Below, one piece after another: positions 9,349-18,829 of a stretch of 62,238 nucleotides of DNA. The DNA is taken from contig NZ_JALHQJ010000005.1 of NCBI RefSeq assembly GCF_022842015.1, positions 1-62,238 of the forward strand. The letters are read 5' to 3'. Below the pieces are notes generated by a model. That model was given only the letters and a program-made list of their open reading frames with translations. It was not told the origin of the DNA and did no database searches. Every line of letters begins with the position of its first letter. Within the stretch, counting starts at the first letter, position 1. This DNA comes from Nitrosomonas sp. (GTDB lineage Bacteria; Pseudomonadota; Gammaproteobacteria; Burkholderiales; Nitrosomonadaceae). Made by a program: the position numbers and the translations under genes.

Positions 9349-10797
9349 TTAGAAACGATAAGAAGCCTGAATTGCATAAAGATGCCAGTGCTGATCAGTA
9401 TCAAATGGACGCCCCGTTCTAAGATCAATTGGATTATCTAACCCTGATAACCACGCGGTGCCGTTCACATAATGATATTCAGCCCGCAGCATGAATTGCG
9501 GTGTAACATTCCAACGCAAACCCACCGTGATATCTTTGGCGAAACGTGAATGCGCTAAACCACTCCGACGTGTGGGACTTTCAGCAACCCAATCCTTTCC
9601 GTCGCGATCTGATCGATCAGTAAATAGCGCGTCATATCGCACAATACCTTCCCATTTTGGAGTAAAGCGATATTCACCCTGGAAGTAATAACTCTCGCCA
9701 ACGAAATCTAAACCATTGAGTCCTCGGGCAGTTGGCTCGGCGACTCCAAAATTATTATTATAGTGGAAGGGACGTATCGCATATTCGGAAGTCAACGTCC
9801 AGCGCTCTGTATTATACTGAGCAGAAAAAAAGACAGGCGTGAACTGCAATGCACCTGACCCTATCAGATCGTTCAATTTGTTATTAGGATCGTAGGATGT
9901 ATTCAACCATATTCCGCTGACACCGAGGCGAAGTCGTTTGTCGTTCGTTTCAAATATTCCACGACCAATATACGAAACTTCCCGATTCAAGCTTCCTGGC
10001 CGCACTAACCCAAGCAGTGAGCTCTCAGTGTCTCTATTATCCACGACAGGCAGTGTTACACCAAATTGAGTAGAAAACGTACCCCAATTAAATATTGCCG
10101 CATCGCCATAAAGTTGCACAGAATCACTTGAAAGTCCCAAATTTCGGGTACGATCAAAATAGATCGACTGCGGCAGTAGGATGCTGGGACGCGTAAATGC
10201 CACGTCCCGGGTTTCATTATAAAAACCGAAGGGATTCTTCAATCGACCCACTCGAATGCCAAATTGGTTAGCTTCGTGAGCATACACCTGATAATCGATA
10301 ATAGCATAATCTAAGCGTGGCATGCCTGAGCTTCCCTCACCGGCACGACGTGACAACACTTGCGCCGAAAGTTGCAGTCTCGGGAGTGGCCGCACCGAAG
10401 CATTGAATCCAGCTTCTGTAAGCCCAAAGCTGCCACCGTTGTCACTATTCCCAAAAACATTATTATCGGAAGTCGTAATGTAGGCCTGACTGACAAAACC
10501 ATGAAACTGCAAATCTCCTGGACGGTCTGTCGAACGTAACCATTGCATCGCAGTACTTACCAATCCGGGTTTTTCGGTGACGCTACTGACCTCAGTCTCG
10601 GCAACTTGAGCAAGCAAGTCTATGCTTTTCAGTCTTTTATTAAGCGGCTTGATCAATTCAGATTGTTTTTGCGCTGGAGATTCCTGAGCTTGAGCAGAAA
10701 TACTTCCAATCGCAAATAACAAAATAACCCCCTTGGCAACCCATTTGGATGGATTGCCAAAGTAGCTATTTAATCTGGAGCACGTTAACATTTTCAT
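9349..10797 (-). CDS. Outer-membrane porin, beta-barrel
   Basis: A 482-residue protein with a signal peptide (cleavage near SISAQAQ, residue 38), a short periplasmic helical segment, then alternating amphipathic strands ending in the aromatic terminus SYRF expected of an outer-membrane barrel. The overall look is that of porins in the phosphate-selective (OprO/OprP-like) group, but selectivity cannot be judged. The chosen ATG has GGAGA ten bases upstream. It overlaps the end of the binding-protein gene by 32 bases and is followed by the GGDEF-EAL gene after 11 bases, so translation is probably coupled. Confidence 0.85.
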   Translation of the reverse strand: MKMLTCSRLNSYFGNPSKWVAKGVILLFAIGSISAQAQESPAQKQSELIKPLNKRLKSIDLLAQVAETEVSSVTEKPGLVSTAMQWLRSTDRPGDLQFHGFVSQAYITTSDNNVFGNSDNGGSFGLTEAGFNASVRPLPRLQLSAQVLSRRAGEGSSGMPRLDYAIIDYQVYAHEANQFGIRVGRLKNPFGFYNETRDVAFTRPSILLPQSIYFDRTRNLGLSSDSVQLYGDAAIFNWGTFSTQFGVTLPVVDNRDTESSLLGLVRPGSLNREVSYIGRGIFETNDKRLRLGVSGIWLNTSYDPNNKLNDLIGSGALQFTPVFFSAQYNTERWTLTSEYAIRPFHYNNNFGVAEPTARGLNGLDFVGESYYFQGEYRFTPKWEGIVRYDALFTDRSDRDGKDWVAESPTRRSGLAHSRFAKDITVGLRWNVTPQFMLRAEYHYVNGTAWLSGLDNPIDLRTGRPFDTDQHWHLYAIQASYRF

Positions 10798-11251
10798 TAA
10801 TATTGGCTCTCCACAAATAACCTATCGCCCCTGGGGTATTAGCGACCTTCTCAAGCATCTCTTCTATTGAATTAACTTTGACAGGCGCCTGACCCGTACC
10901 CGAAAATACTAAACGATCCCAGGTAGACCTTAACTGATAAGGAAACACGTTCAATTTTCCCTTCGAAACCGCTTTATGCAATTGATCATCATCGGACAAT
11001 ACGAATACCCGAATCTTGGTTCCATCCGGCCATGTTTTCAGGCTCATACTAAAAATGGAACGCAATGAGTTAGCCGAAAGCGCCACTTCACTGACACTCG
11101 GATTGATCACAATCTCAAAATGATCATTTGCCCAGACATCAACCTTAACACCTAGAAGGCCGACAAATATCGCAAACAAAAAGTATGATCTTGCTCTTGA
11201 CAAAAAGTAGCTTGATATTCGAGCTTGTATTAAAAAATGAAATAAATTCAA
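10766..11251 (-). CDS. Short periplasmic phosphate-binding-like (PBP) protein
   Basis: A 161-residue protein with a long N-terminal hydrophobic export segment (about 20-41, ending VWA). The rest resembles one lobe of PstS-like substrate-binding proteins: a strand IVINPSVSEVALSANSLRSIFSM and a C-terminal TPGAIGYLWR motif. It is about half the length of a full PstS, so it may bind a ligand weakly or act as a sensor partner. No ATG is available at the N-terminus; the start appears to be TTG, with AGGGA about nine bases upstream. It sits 16 bases after the acyltransferase gene and overlaps the porin gene. It may supply ligand information to the downstream CACHE sensor (inference). Confidence 0.78.
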   Translation of the reverse strand: MNLFHFLIQARISSYFLSRARSYFLFAIFVGLLGVKVDVWANDHFEIVINPSVSEVALSANSLRSIFSMSLKTWPDGTKIRVFVLSDDDQLHKAVSKGKLNVFPYQLRSTWDRLVFSGTGQAPVKVNSIEEMLEKVANTPGAIGYLWRANINENVNVLQIK

Positions 11252-11267
11252 GAAACAAGTCCCTAAT

Positions 11268-12038
11268 TTAAGGATGTTCCATTAGTGAGTAATGATCGAG
11301 GTTATATTCACCATTACCGGTCACAACCTCCCATGCGTCGCGGTGTTCTTCATACATTCTTTCCAAAGCATCCTCTACTTTCACATAATAAGGCCTGCGG
11401 ATACCGTGATAATCAACCGGGGGGCCAATCGGATTAAAGTTCAAACCATAAAAACCCATCAATTTATTTAGTGCTGGATCTGCTACCGACAACCAATGTC
11501 TGATGTCATATTTGACTGACATGCGCATTACGCCCGCCATAAGCACCAATCCAATACTAAGCGAAGAACGGCGATCAGTGGAACGCCGATCTTGTACCTC
11601 TCTTTTTTCTCCGTCGACTTCTTCGCTTTGCTTGCGACGATCTCCCCTACGCCGATCAAACTGACTGATAACCAGGAAACGTGAAATTTCAGCAGTATGT
11701 TGACGAGGCAACGCTTTGACATCACATAGCGTTGGATCCAGTTGTCCATATAACTCTACCGGCAGAAGCTTTTCAGGCCTAGATGAGTCAGGCAAAATCA
11801 GTCTTACGGTACCAATATATGCCCCGGAAGGGCGATAGCGCAAAAGAATGTGTGATGAGTGGCTATCGTAACTATCCATCTCCTTCTGATCCGGACACAG
11901 CATTGGATCAAAGCCAGGCAAACGTTGTTCAACACACAATACCTGATAGCGAATCCTATAAACATGTTCCAGCAGCTCAGCAGTATCAGCAACAACAAGT
12001 TCAAAGAATTGCTGAAAGTTTTGATACAAATCACTCAT
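11268..12038 (-). CDS. PEP-CTERM/exosortase-associated acyltransferase
   Basis: The 256-residue sequence matches the exosortase-associated N-acyl (GNAT-like) acyltransferase family: the opening FELVVADTAELLEHVYRIRYQVLCVEQ, the central TAEISRFLVISQF and the closing FNPIGPPVDYHG are typical. Such proteins are made with PEP-CTERM/exosortase surface systems, but the acyl product is not known. A highly basic, charged insertion (about residues 129-160, RRRGDRRKQ to DRRSS) interrupts the domain. It is separated from the decarboxylase gene by 436 bases and followed at 16 bases by the binding-protein gene, so it heads a four-gene run rather than sitting with its usual partners. Confidence 0.87.
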   Translation of the reverse strand: MSDLYQNFQQFFELVVADTAELLEHVYRIRYQVLCVEQRLPGFDPMLCPDQKEMDSYDSHSSHILLRYRPSGAYIGTVRLILPDSSRPEKLLPVELYGQLDPTLCDVKALPRQHTAEISRFLVISQFDRRRGDRRKQSEEVDGEKREVQDRRSTDRRSSLSIGLVLMAGVMRMSVKYDIRHWLSVADPALNKLMGFYGLNFNPIGPPVDYHGIRRPYYVKVEDALERMYEEHRDAWEVVTGNGEYNLDHYSLMEHP

Positions 12039-12474
12039 AGAATCACCCAGTTAAGTTTTAAAATTTTCCATATTCACATTTAATTAAATTTTTAAAGCAA
12101 TTCGTAATCATTCAAAAATTTAATAAGATAATGAATTGGTTAATCGCATGAGCTGGCACCATACATCACATTCACAATATTTCATTAGTAATAAAACACG
12201 ATAACCACAGTGCATTTTCTATTTTACTGGTGCAATACAAACATTTTCCCACGCTTACAAGTAATACCTATTCAATTGCACTGGTCATTTAAGTATATTT
12301 GAAGCGAATATTCAACTGGTCTCTATTAATTTATCGGGGAAATTCACAGATGATTCAAGCTTGTGCACAATAAACAACATTCAAACTCAGTGCAAAGAAT
12401 TTTATCCAAGTAGATTGTTTAGATTACCCTGCTTTACTGCAGATAAAATAATAATTCTCATTGCAAATTGTAGC
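12039..12474. other. Gene-free stretch upstream of the acyltransferase
   Basis: AT-rich DNA between two minus-strand genes; it must hold the promoter of the acyltransferase-porin run. I searched by eye for a sigma-54 -24/-12 pair, which drives some exosortase loci, and found none with correct spacing. No reading frame here looks real. Confidence 0.4.
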
Positions 12475-13710
12475 TTAAACCAACACTTCAACCGGCGGAG
12501 GATGATTAAGAAAAGCTGTCGGACTGGCACTCAAACCATAAGCCCCAGATTGCAAAACAACCACTAGATCGTTCACGGATGCCTGTGTCATTTGCATTTG
12601 ATCCGCTAACAAATCTAGCGGCGTGCATAGCGGCCCCACTACTGAAACAATCTCCCTTGCAGCACCTTGAATTTTATTGCCGATAATGACGGGATAGTTT
12701 TTGCGGATCACTTGGCCTAAATTTCCGGAAGCCGCCAAGTGATGATGCAGCCCGCCATCTGTTACGAGAAAGACTTGTCCTCGCGACATTTTTCGCTCTA
12801 AAACACGGCAAACATAAATGCCTGCCTCGGCAACCAGATATCGCCCCAACTCAAGCGCAACGGTGGTATGCGGCAACTGCTGTTTTACTCTTTTCATCTG
12901 GTACTGTAAATTAATCCCAATCGCTGTAATATCCAGCGGTCGATCACCAGGAAAATAAGGCACTCCAAAACCGCCACCGATATTTAGCAGCTTCACAGGT
13001 GATGGCGCATATTCTGCAAGCTCAATAGCAAGTTGGATGGTTTTTTCATGCGCTTCCTGAATTGCGGTCGCATTCAGATTCTGTGAACCGCTAAAAATAT
13101 GAAACCCAACAAAATCTAAACCGAGAAAGCCGAGCCGCACCAGCAAATCGGGCACACGCTCGGCATCTATGCCGAATGGTTTTGGCCCGCCACTCATTTT
13201 CATCCCGGAAGATTTGAGCTCAAAATTCGGATTAATGCGAATAGCAATTTTGGGAGTGATTCCTAAATCTATTCCTAGCTTTGCAATTGATTCCATTTCT
13301 TGCTGCGATTCAACATTAAGAATCACGCCTGCGGCAATCGCGCCGCGTAATTCATGCACTTTTTTTCCAGGCCCAGCAAAACTTATCTTTTCGGGGGTAA
13401 GAATTGTATCCAGCGCAACTCTCATCTCTCCTATTGAGGCAATATCCAGGCCATCGACTAAACTTGCCAAATGTTGTACCACAGCCGGCATGGGGTTAGC
13501 TTTTATCGCATAGTGCAACAAGACCTCTTGCGGCAAATGCTGGCGCAGCAGTTTAACCCGTTCGGTGATTTTTTCCCGGTCATACGCATAAAATGGTGTC
13601 GTACCCACGCGCTCTGCCAGTCGAGTCAATGCCATTCTACCTATCTGCAAGCAATCATTCTGCACAGAAAACGGTATAAGTGGCGCATGTTCCAACAATG
13701 GATTGGTCAT
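12475..13710 (-). CDS. PLP-dependent decarboxylase, exosortase A system-associated
   Basis: A 411-residue fold-III (alanine-racemase-type) decarboxylase related to diaminopimelate/ornithine decarboxylases. The PLP lysine lies in LHYAIKANP (about residue 69), and GGGFGVPY and the late CTPLD motif are present. This subfamily is found with exosortase A loci in Nitrosomonas and relatives; the substrate is not established. Its ATG overlaps the stop of the acyl-CoA ligase gene (ATGA), so the two are co-translated. The length is normal. Confidence 0.9.
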   Translation of the reverse strand: MTNPLLEHAPLIPFSVQNDCLQIGRMALTRLAERVGTTPFYAYDREKITERVKLLRQHLPQEVLLHYAIKANPMPAVVQHLASLVDGLDIASIGEMRVALDTILTPEKISFAGPGKKVHELRGAIAAGVILNVESQQEMESIAKLGIDLGITPKIAIRINPNFELKSSGMKMSGGPKPFGIDAERVPDLLVRLGFLGLDFVGFHIFSGSQNLNATAIQEAHEKTIQLAIELAEYAPSPVKLLNIGGGFGVPYFPGDRPLDITAIGINLQYQMKRVKQQLPHTTVALELGRYLVAEAGIYVCRVLERKMSRGQVFLVTDGGLHHHLAASGNLGQVIRKNYPVIIGNKIQGAAREIVSVVGPLCTPLDLLADQMQMTQASVNDLVVVLQSGAYGLSASPTAFLNHPPPVEVLV

Positions 13711-15284
13711 GAATCGCTTTCGCTAAATAATAGTTGCAATTGCTGAGAAAGAAATTTACGGTCTATTTTACCGTTAGGATTGCGCGGCAAGTTACCTTCG
13801 CGCACTTCGAAATGATTTGGCACCATATAAGCAGGTAGTTGTTTCTTGCATGCACTTAACAGAGTTTCAATATCTAACTGAATACCTTTCCTGGCAGTCA
13901 CAATTACAGCAATTGCTTGCCCTAGAATCGGATGCGGAATGCCAAAAGCGACTACTTCAGCGACACATTCCGTCGTATAAATAACTTCCTCAATTTCGGT
14001 TGGACTAACGCGATACCCCGAAGTTTTAATCATTTCGTCACGGCGCTCGACAAAGTACAAAAACCCTTCTTCATCCTTATACACAGTATCACCCGACCAC
14101 GCAGCAATCTCAGTGAGCATCAATCCAGCTTGGCGAGGTTTAATGGGTTTAAAGCATGTTAAAGTTTTTTCCGCATCATTCCAATAACCCATCCCAACTT
14201 GAACGCCCCGATGCACCAATTCTCCAGGCTCACCCGGCCCACAATGCGAACCATCTTCCCGCAACACCAGCACTTCGGCATTCGGTATCGCTTTACCGAT
14301 GGAATCGGGACGTCGACTGATCTCATCTGGCTCCAAGTACGTTGAGCGAAAAGCTTCGGTAAAGCCATACATCAAAAAAATTTGTGTCTCCGGTAAGGCA
14401 TTGCGCAATTGATCCAGCGTCCTGCGCGGTATGGCACCGCCTGAATTGGTAATGTAGCGCAATGAAGGCGCTTTTCCCCAATTCAGTTGCGCAAGTTGAA
14501 TCCATAATGGCGGCACAGCTGCTAATCCAGTGATCTGCTGATCCTTAACGATAGCAACAATATCCCGTGGCAATAAATAATTCATCAAGATACTTGTCGC
14601 ACCTACATAAAAAGCAGTCGTCAGTTGATTCAATCCATAATCAAAACTCAGCGGCAACGCAATCAAAATCCGATCGCCAGATCGATTCCGCAAGTACTGC
14701 GTCACACTTTTAGCGCCGGCAACCAGATTACGGTGCGAAAGCACAACTCCTTTGGGTCTTCCGGTGCTGCCAGAAGTATAAATGATAGCTGCCATATCGC
14801 TATCGATAGTTGGCGTCACCGCATTGACATCGTCCACCTCATTCCAACTAACAATGACAAGCCCATCAATAACCGGAAGCTCGTCTTTGGCATCGACCAC
14901 CACAACCACGCGCAGATCACGGCAAGACAATAAAATAGTTTGCAACAATTTTAACCGCTCCAGCGACGTCACCAATACTCGCGCGTTGCAGTCAATCAAA
15001 ATAAAAACAACTTGTTCCGGTTTCAATACCGGATTGACCGGAACAAAAACACCTCCCGTCGCAGCGGCAGCAAATAATGCAATGACAGTCTCAAAACGCT
15101 TCTCGAGATATACCGCAACCCGCTCGCCACGATCCAAACCAGTCACCCGAAAACCACCCGCTTTTGCTTTAACATGCCCAGCCAACACGGCATAGCACAT
15201 ACGCTGATCTTGATATGACAGCGCTTCAGAATCTGGCGCTCGTTCTGCAGCTTCAAAAATCAGATCATGGATTAAGTCATTCAT
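13707..15284 (-). CDS. Acyl-CoA ligase (AMP-forming), exosortase A system-associated
   Basis: A 525-residue member of the ANL superfamily that activates a carboxylate as acyl-AMP and then transfers it. The phosphate-binding loop IYTSGSTGRPKGV (about 166-178), the YGFTEAFR motif, the hinge and the C-terminal NPNGKIDRK lysine are all present. It is the first gene of a pair with the PLP decarboxylase, with a 4-base overlap; together they probably prepare a substrate for the exosortase-linked acyl pathway whose acyltransferase lies just downstream. No exosortase, PEP-CTERM substrate or polysaccharide cluster is in this window. Confidence 0.9.
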   Translation of the reverse strand: MNDLIHDLIFEAAERAPDSEALSYQDQRMCYAVLAGHVKAKAGGFRVTGLDRGERVAVYLEKRFETVIALFAAAATGGVFVPVNPVLKPEQVVFILIDCNARVLVTSLERLKLLQTILLSCRDLRVVVVVDAKDELPVIDGLVIVSWNEVDDVNAVTPTIDSDMAAIIYTSGSTGRPKGVVLSHRNLVAGAKSVTQYLRNRSGDRILIALPLSFDYGLNQLTTAFYVGATSILMNYLLPRDIVAIVKDQQITGLAAVPPLWIQLAQLNWGKAPSLRYITNSGGAIPRRTLDQLRNALPETQIFLMYGFTEAFRSTYLEPDEISRRPDSIGKAIPNAEVLVLREDGSHCGPGEPGELVHRGVQVGMGYWNDAEKTLTCFKPIKPRQAGLMLTEIAAWSGDTVYKDEEGFLYFVERRDEMIKTSGYRVSPTEIEEVIYTTECVAEVVAFGIPHPILGQAIAVIVTARKGIQLDIETLLSACKKQLPAYMVPNHFEVREGNLPRNPNGKIDRKFLSQQLQLLFSESDS

Positions 15285-15477
15285 TTATCAGATACTTTAT
15301 GATCATTTCCACAAAAAACATTTGGATTAAATTGCGCACATTATAATCGGCTTTACGCTACAAGCATCAATGAACATCCACCATACTTGCAATAACCTAG
15401 GCAAAATAAACACCGGCTTTAAAGAATCGCGTAAACTATTCTATTTCCCCATTCAGCTTAACGGTTATTAAATAATC

Positions 15478-16872
15478 ATGATGGCACGCACACGATTTGC
15501 CCCCAGCCCTACCGGTTATCTTCACATTGGCGGCGCGCGCACCGCGCTTTTTTCTTGGGCTTATGCGCGCAAACACGGCGGCAAATTTATTTTGCGCATT
15601 GAAGACACCGATCTGGAACGCTCAACCCAACAATCCATACAGGCAATTCTTGACGGCATGGCATGGCTGGGATTGGATTATGATGAAGGACCTTTCTACC
15701 AGATGCAACGGCTTACGCGCTATCACGAAGTTGCCGAGCAGCTATTGCAAAACAACCAAGCCTATTATTGCTACGCCTCCAAAGAAGAACTGGAAGCAAT
15801 GCGCGAACAACAATTGGCTGCAGGGCTAAAACCTCGCTACGACGGACGCTGGCGTAACTCTTCAAAAACTCCACCCACAGGAGTAAAACCAGTAGTCCGG
15901 TTCAAAAACCCATTAGAGGGTCATGTCACATTCAATGATCAAATCAAGGGACGGATCACGGTCGCGAACAATGAACTGGACGATCTGGTATTGCTGCGCA
16001 GCGATGGGGTACCGACTTATAATTTCAGTGTAGTCATTGATGATCTGGACATGAATATCACCCATGTAATCCGCGGCGATGATCATGTCAACAACACTCC
16101 GCGCCAAGTTAACATTCTTAAAGCCCTGCAGGCGTCGTTACCAGAGTATGCACATGTTCCGATGATATTGGGCGCGAACGGCGAACGCTTATCCAAACGT
16201 CACGGCGCTGTCTCAGTCATCCAATACCGTGATGACGGTTATTTGCCCGAGGCTCTACTGAACTATCTGGCCAGGCTGGGGTGGTCGCACGGCGATGAAG
16301 AAATTTTCAGCCGCGAGCAATTGGTGGAGTGGTTTGATCTGATGGCAATCAACCGCTCCCCGGCTAAATTCAATCCGGAGAAACTGCACTGGATCAATCA
16401 GCAATATCTCAAAACAACTGACAATGCTCGTTTGACTGAATTGACAGTACCTTTCCTCACAAAAGACAATTGCCAAATTGATGATGGCCCCAATTTAGCG
16501 CTGGTTGTCGACTTACTCAAAGAAAGAGTCAATACCATCGAAGAACTGGCCGACGCAGCGGTATACTTCTATCGACCTCTAGATCCATCTAATGAACTGA
16601 AAGAGCAACACCTTACTGCAGAAGCAAGACCGATCATGATCAGTTTGCTGGAAAAATTCAATCACATTGAATGGAATCGAGAAATCATTCACCAGGAAAT
16701 AAAGTCCACTGCCAAGGCGCACGACGTTAAATTACCAAAAATTGCTATGCCACTACGGGTAATAGTCACTGGAGAAATTCATACCCCTTCAATCGATGCA
16801 GTGCTAGCACTGCTCGGACGAGAAGAAACGCTTGCTCGCATGAACAACCACCTGGGCGATTTCCCGGATTGA
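15478..16872 (+). CDS. gltX: Glutamyl-tRNA synthetase
   Basis: A class I synthetase of 464 residues that charges tRNA-Glu. The HIGH-type motif is TGYLHIGG (about residues 13-20) and the KMSKS-type motif is RLSKRHG (about residue 240). Two adjacent ATG codons are available (15478 and 15481). It is followed after 54 bases by tRNA-Ala and then tRNA-Glu, its own substrate, on the same strand, an arrangement that suggests joint transcription. Confidence 0.97.
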   Translation: MMARTRFAPSPTGYLHIGGARTALFSWAYARKHGGKFILRIEDTDLERSTQQSIQAILDGMAWLGLDYDEGPFYQMQRLTRYHEVAEQLLQNNQAYYCYASKEELEAMREQQLAAGLKPRYDGRWRNSSKTPPTGVKPVVRFKNPLEGHVTFNDQIKGRITVANNELDDLVLLRSDGVPTYNFSVVIDDLDMNITHVIRGDDHVNNTPRQVNILKALQASLPEYAHVPMILGANGERLSKRHGAVSVIQYRDDGYLPEALLNYLARLGWSHGDEEIFSREQLVEWFDLMAINRSPAKFNPEKLHWINQQYLKTTDNARLTELTVPFLTKDNCQIDDGPNLALVVDLLKERVNTIEELADAAVYFYRPLDPSNELKEQHLTAEARPIMISLLEKFNHIEWNREIIHQEIKSTAKAHDVKLPKIAMPLRVIVTGEIHTPSIDAVLALLGREETLARMNNHLGDFPD

Positions 16873-16926
16873 TCTTTTCTTTACAATAATTCCAGGCATC
16901 AGTATAATCCCCCCTTCCTTTGCTCA

Positions 16927-17002
<76 letters not shown>

Positions 17003-17041
17003 GTCAATCTTAAAAAGCGAAGCTGTGCCGATATAACACTT

Positions 17042-17117
17042 GTCCCCATCGTCTAGAGGCCTAGGACATCGCCCTTTCACGGCGGTAACAGGGGTTCGAA
17101 TCCCCTTGGGGACGCCA
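17042..17117 (+). tRNA. tRNA-Glu (anticodon TTC)
   Basis: A 76-base cloverleaf with acceptor stem GTCCCCA/TGGGGAC, anticodon loop CTTTCAC, T loop TTCGAAT, discriminator G and encoded CCA. It lies 39 bases after tRNA-Ala and downstream of gltX. Confidence 0.97.
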
Positions 17118-17125
17118 AACAGAAC

Positions 17126-17153
17126 AAAGGCATGCAGAATTTCATGCTTTTTT
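17126..17153 (+). terminator. Rho-independent terminator after the tRNA pair
   Basis: A 9-bp stem (AAAGGCATG with CATGCTTTT-side pairing, one G-U) around an 8-base loop, running into TTTTTT. It ends the gltX-tRNA unit. Confidence 0.8.
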
Positions 17154-17511
17154 CTCATTGCGTTATCTGTGCGTAATTCATGAAACTTCAATTCAAAATT
17201 TATAACTCTCGAAATCAGACCACAGTAATGAGTAACAAGCATAGTTTCTGTACTATCGCACGAATCATACTTAAATGAAGGTCCCGGCAATAAAGATTAA
17301 AATCCTGGGTAAAGAGCTATAAACAAGGCGGCTTGAAAGCTTTACTATCCATAAAATACATATTAATCAAAGACCTGATAGAACTATAACTATATATACT
17401 TACCTAATTCATTCGAGTGAATTATTTGTGATAATTGCTTTTCTTTTATATCGTTTTCCCGAAAATAAGTAATATACTTAATCACTAGGCAAAACTTAAA
17501 GGATAAACATT
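17154..17511. other. Gene-free stretch
   Basis: AT-rich DNA. The only long minus-strand frame here is the antisense of tRNA-Glu and is not a gene. It presumably carries the promoter of the host-attachment-family gene. Confidence 0.4.
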
Positions 17512-17949
17512 ATGACTAAAATCTGGATTCTCATCGCAAACAGCGGAAATGCCACACTCTTTACCGCAGATTCTCCGACAGCATCTTTGACCGAGCTCAT
17601 GACCTTTGATAATCCCGATGCTCGCGTGAAGCAGATGGAGCTTAGCAGTGACCGCCCGGGGCGCAGCTTTGACAGTCATGGCGAGGGCCGCCATGCGATG
17701 GCGACCGAAGTCGAACCCAAGGAACAAGAACAAATTCGCTTCGCCAAGTTGATTGTTGATCGACTCGAGCAAGGACGCGTGGAGAATGCATTTGAACGGC
17801 TCGTAGTAGTCGCTGCACCCGCGTTTCTTGGCCTTCTGCGTACTAATTTCAATGCTCCACTCAGTTCTCTGCTATCCCTGGAGATAGACAAAGACTATAC
17901 ATCGCTCCGACCCGATGAATTGCGTGCACGCCTACCCGAACGGCTTTAA
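17512..17949 (+). CDS. Host attachment protein family (AtsC-like)
   Basis: A 145-residue soluble protein of the 'required for attachment to host cells' family. Recognisable parts are the opening KIWILIANSGNATLF, the GRSFDSHGEGRHAM segment and the late LVVVAAPAFLGLLR. The fold is eRF1/archaeal-release-factor-like; the biochemical role is unknown and in a free-living ammonia oxidiser the name should not be taken literally. An AAGGATAA site precedes the ATG. It is followed by the HPF-like gene after 41 bases on the same strand, which hints at a shared stress or stationary-phase setting. Confidence 0.85.
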   Translation: MTKIWILIANSGNATLFTADSPTASLTELMTFDNPDARVKQMELSSDRPGRSFDSHGEGRHAMATEVEPKEQEQIRFAKLIVDRLEQGRVENAFERLVVVAAPAFLGLLRTNFNAPLSSLLSLEIDKDYTSLRPDELRARLPERL

Positions 17950-17990
17950 ATATTGTTAGATTGCGTTAATCACAATTACAGAGAAAAACC

Positions 17991-18305
17991 ATGCAAATAC
18001 AAGTCAATACTGACCGTAATATTGAAGGTCACGAAAATTTTTCCCATCAAGTGGAAGCCAAGATAAAGGATATACTGAATCGTTTCAGCAAACATATCAC
18101 TCGGATTGAAGTACATATCAGCGACGAAAATAGTGATAAGGGCGGAATGAATGACAAACGTTGCTTGATGGAAGCGCGTCTGGAAGGTCGCCAGCCTATC
18201 GCAGTTACTCACCAAGCAGAAAACCTGAGCCTTGCTGTTCAAGGCGCAGTGGATAAGTTAAAGAACGTGATCGAAGGTACTCTCGGAAGACTGGACAATC
18301 ATTAA
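17991..18305 (+). CDS. Short HPF/RaiA-type ribosome hibernation factor
   Basis: A 104-residue protein of the ribosomal-subunit-interface family: MQIQVNTDRNIEGHENF, a helix with IKDILNRFSKHITRIEVHISDEN, and a second helix LAVQGAVDKLKNVIEGTLGRL give the expected beta-alpha-beta-beta-beta-alpha order. It lacks the long C-terminal dimerisation domain, so it is of the short type. Such proteins bind the 30S subunit and silence ribosomes during starvation. It shares a unit with the preceding gene and is followed by a terminator. Confidence 0.85.
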   Translation: MQIQVNTDRNIEGHENFSHQVEAKIKDILNRFSKHITRIEVHISDENSDKGGMNDKRCLMEARLEGRQPIAVTHQAENLSLAVQGAVDKLKNVIEGTLGRLDNH

Positions 18306-18314
18306 TTATTCCAA

Positions 18315-18360
18315 GGGAATACTCCACCGACTACAACTCGATGGAGTATTCCCGGTTTTA
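18315..18360 (+). terminator. Rho-independent terminator after the HPF-like gene
   Basis: A perfect 12-bp stem (GGGAATACTCCA / TGGAGTATTCCC) followed by GGTTTTA. It begins ten bases after the stop codon. Confidence 0.85.
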
Positions 18361-18589
18361 ATTTGCGACAGAAACACCCCTCCATCTTTTAGCACCTGCT
18401 GCACCAAAGCCCTCACTGAATTTAAACTAAAAATCAGCGGCATCCTATTCTAATTACAACTTCGCTGTCGATTTTGGCCATGCGGTAATGGGTGAGTAAT
18501 ACACTACTTAAATTATGCCATGAAAACTGAGGTCAGATAGTCTAAAGACAGCCATATTCATAAACAAGCAGGCAATACTTCATCGAGGC

Positions 18590-18829
18590 CTAGCGCTCTA
18601 TCTTGTCCTGCGGCACCGGATCAAAACCACCCGCATTCCATGGATGGCAGCGCAAAATGCGCTTCACTGCAAGCCAGCTGCCATGCAAAACGCCATGTAG
18701 TTCTAGCGCCTCAATGGCGTAATTTGAACACGCAGGATAAAAGCGACAATGAGAACCTAACAATGGGCTGATCGTATATTGATAAAGTTTTATTACACCT
18801 ATCAGGATTTGTCTAAAGAATGAACCCAT
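18590..18829 (-). CDS. yidD: Membrane protein insertion efficiency factor YidD
   Basis: A 79-residue YidD with the full family signature: an amphipathic N-terminal helix, [23 protein letters not shown], a [19 protein letters not shown] segment and GGFDPVP near the end. It assists YidC-mediated insertion at the inner membrane. In most bacteria it lies between rnpA and yidC; here it stands alone, with no rpmH, rnpA or yidC nearby. Confidence 0.96.
   Translation of the reverse strand: MGSFFRQILIGVIKLYQYTISPLLGSHCRFYPACSNYAIEALELHGVLHGSWLAVKRILRCHPWNAGGFDPVPQDKIER

Noticed and set aside
12147..12165. TGGCAC-like element considered as a sigma-54 promoter
   Set aside because: The -12 element TTGC is missing at the required spacing and the orientation does not face the acyltransferase gene.
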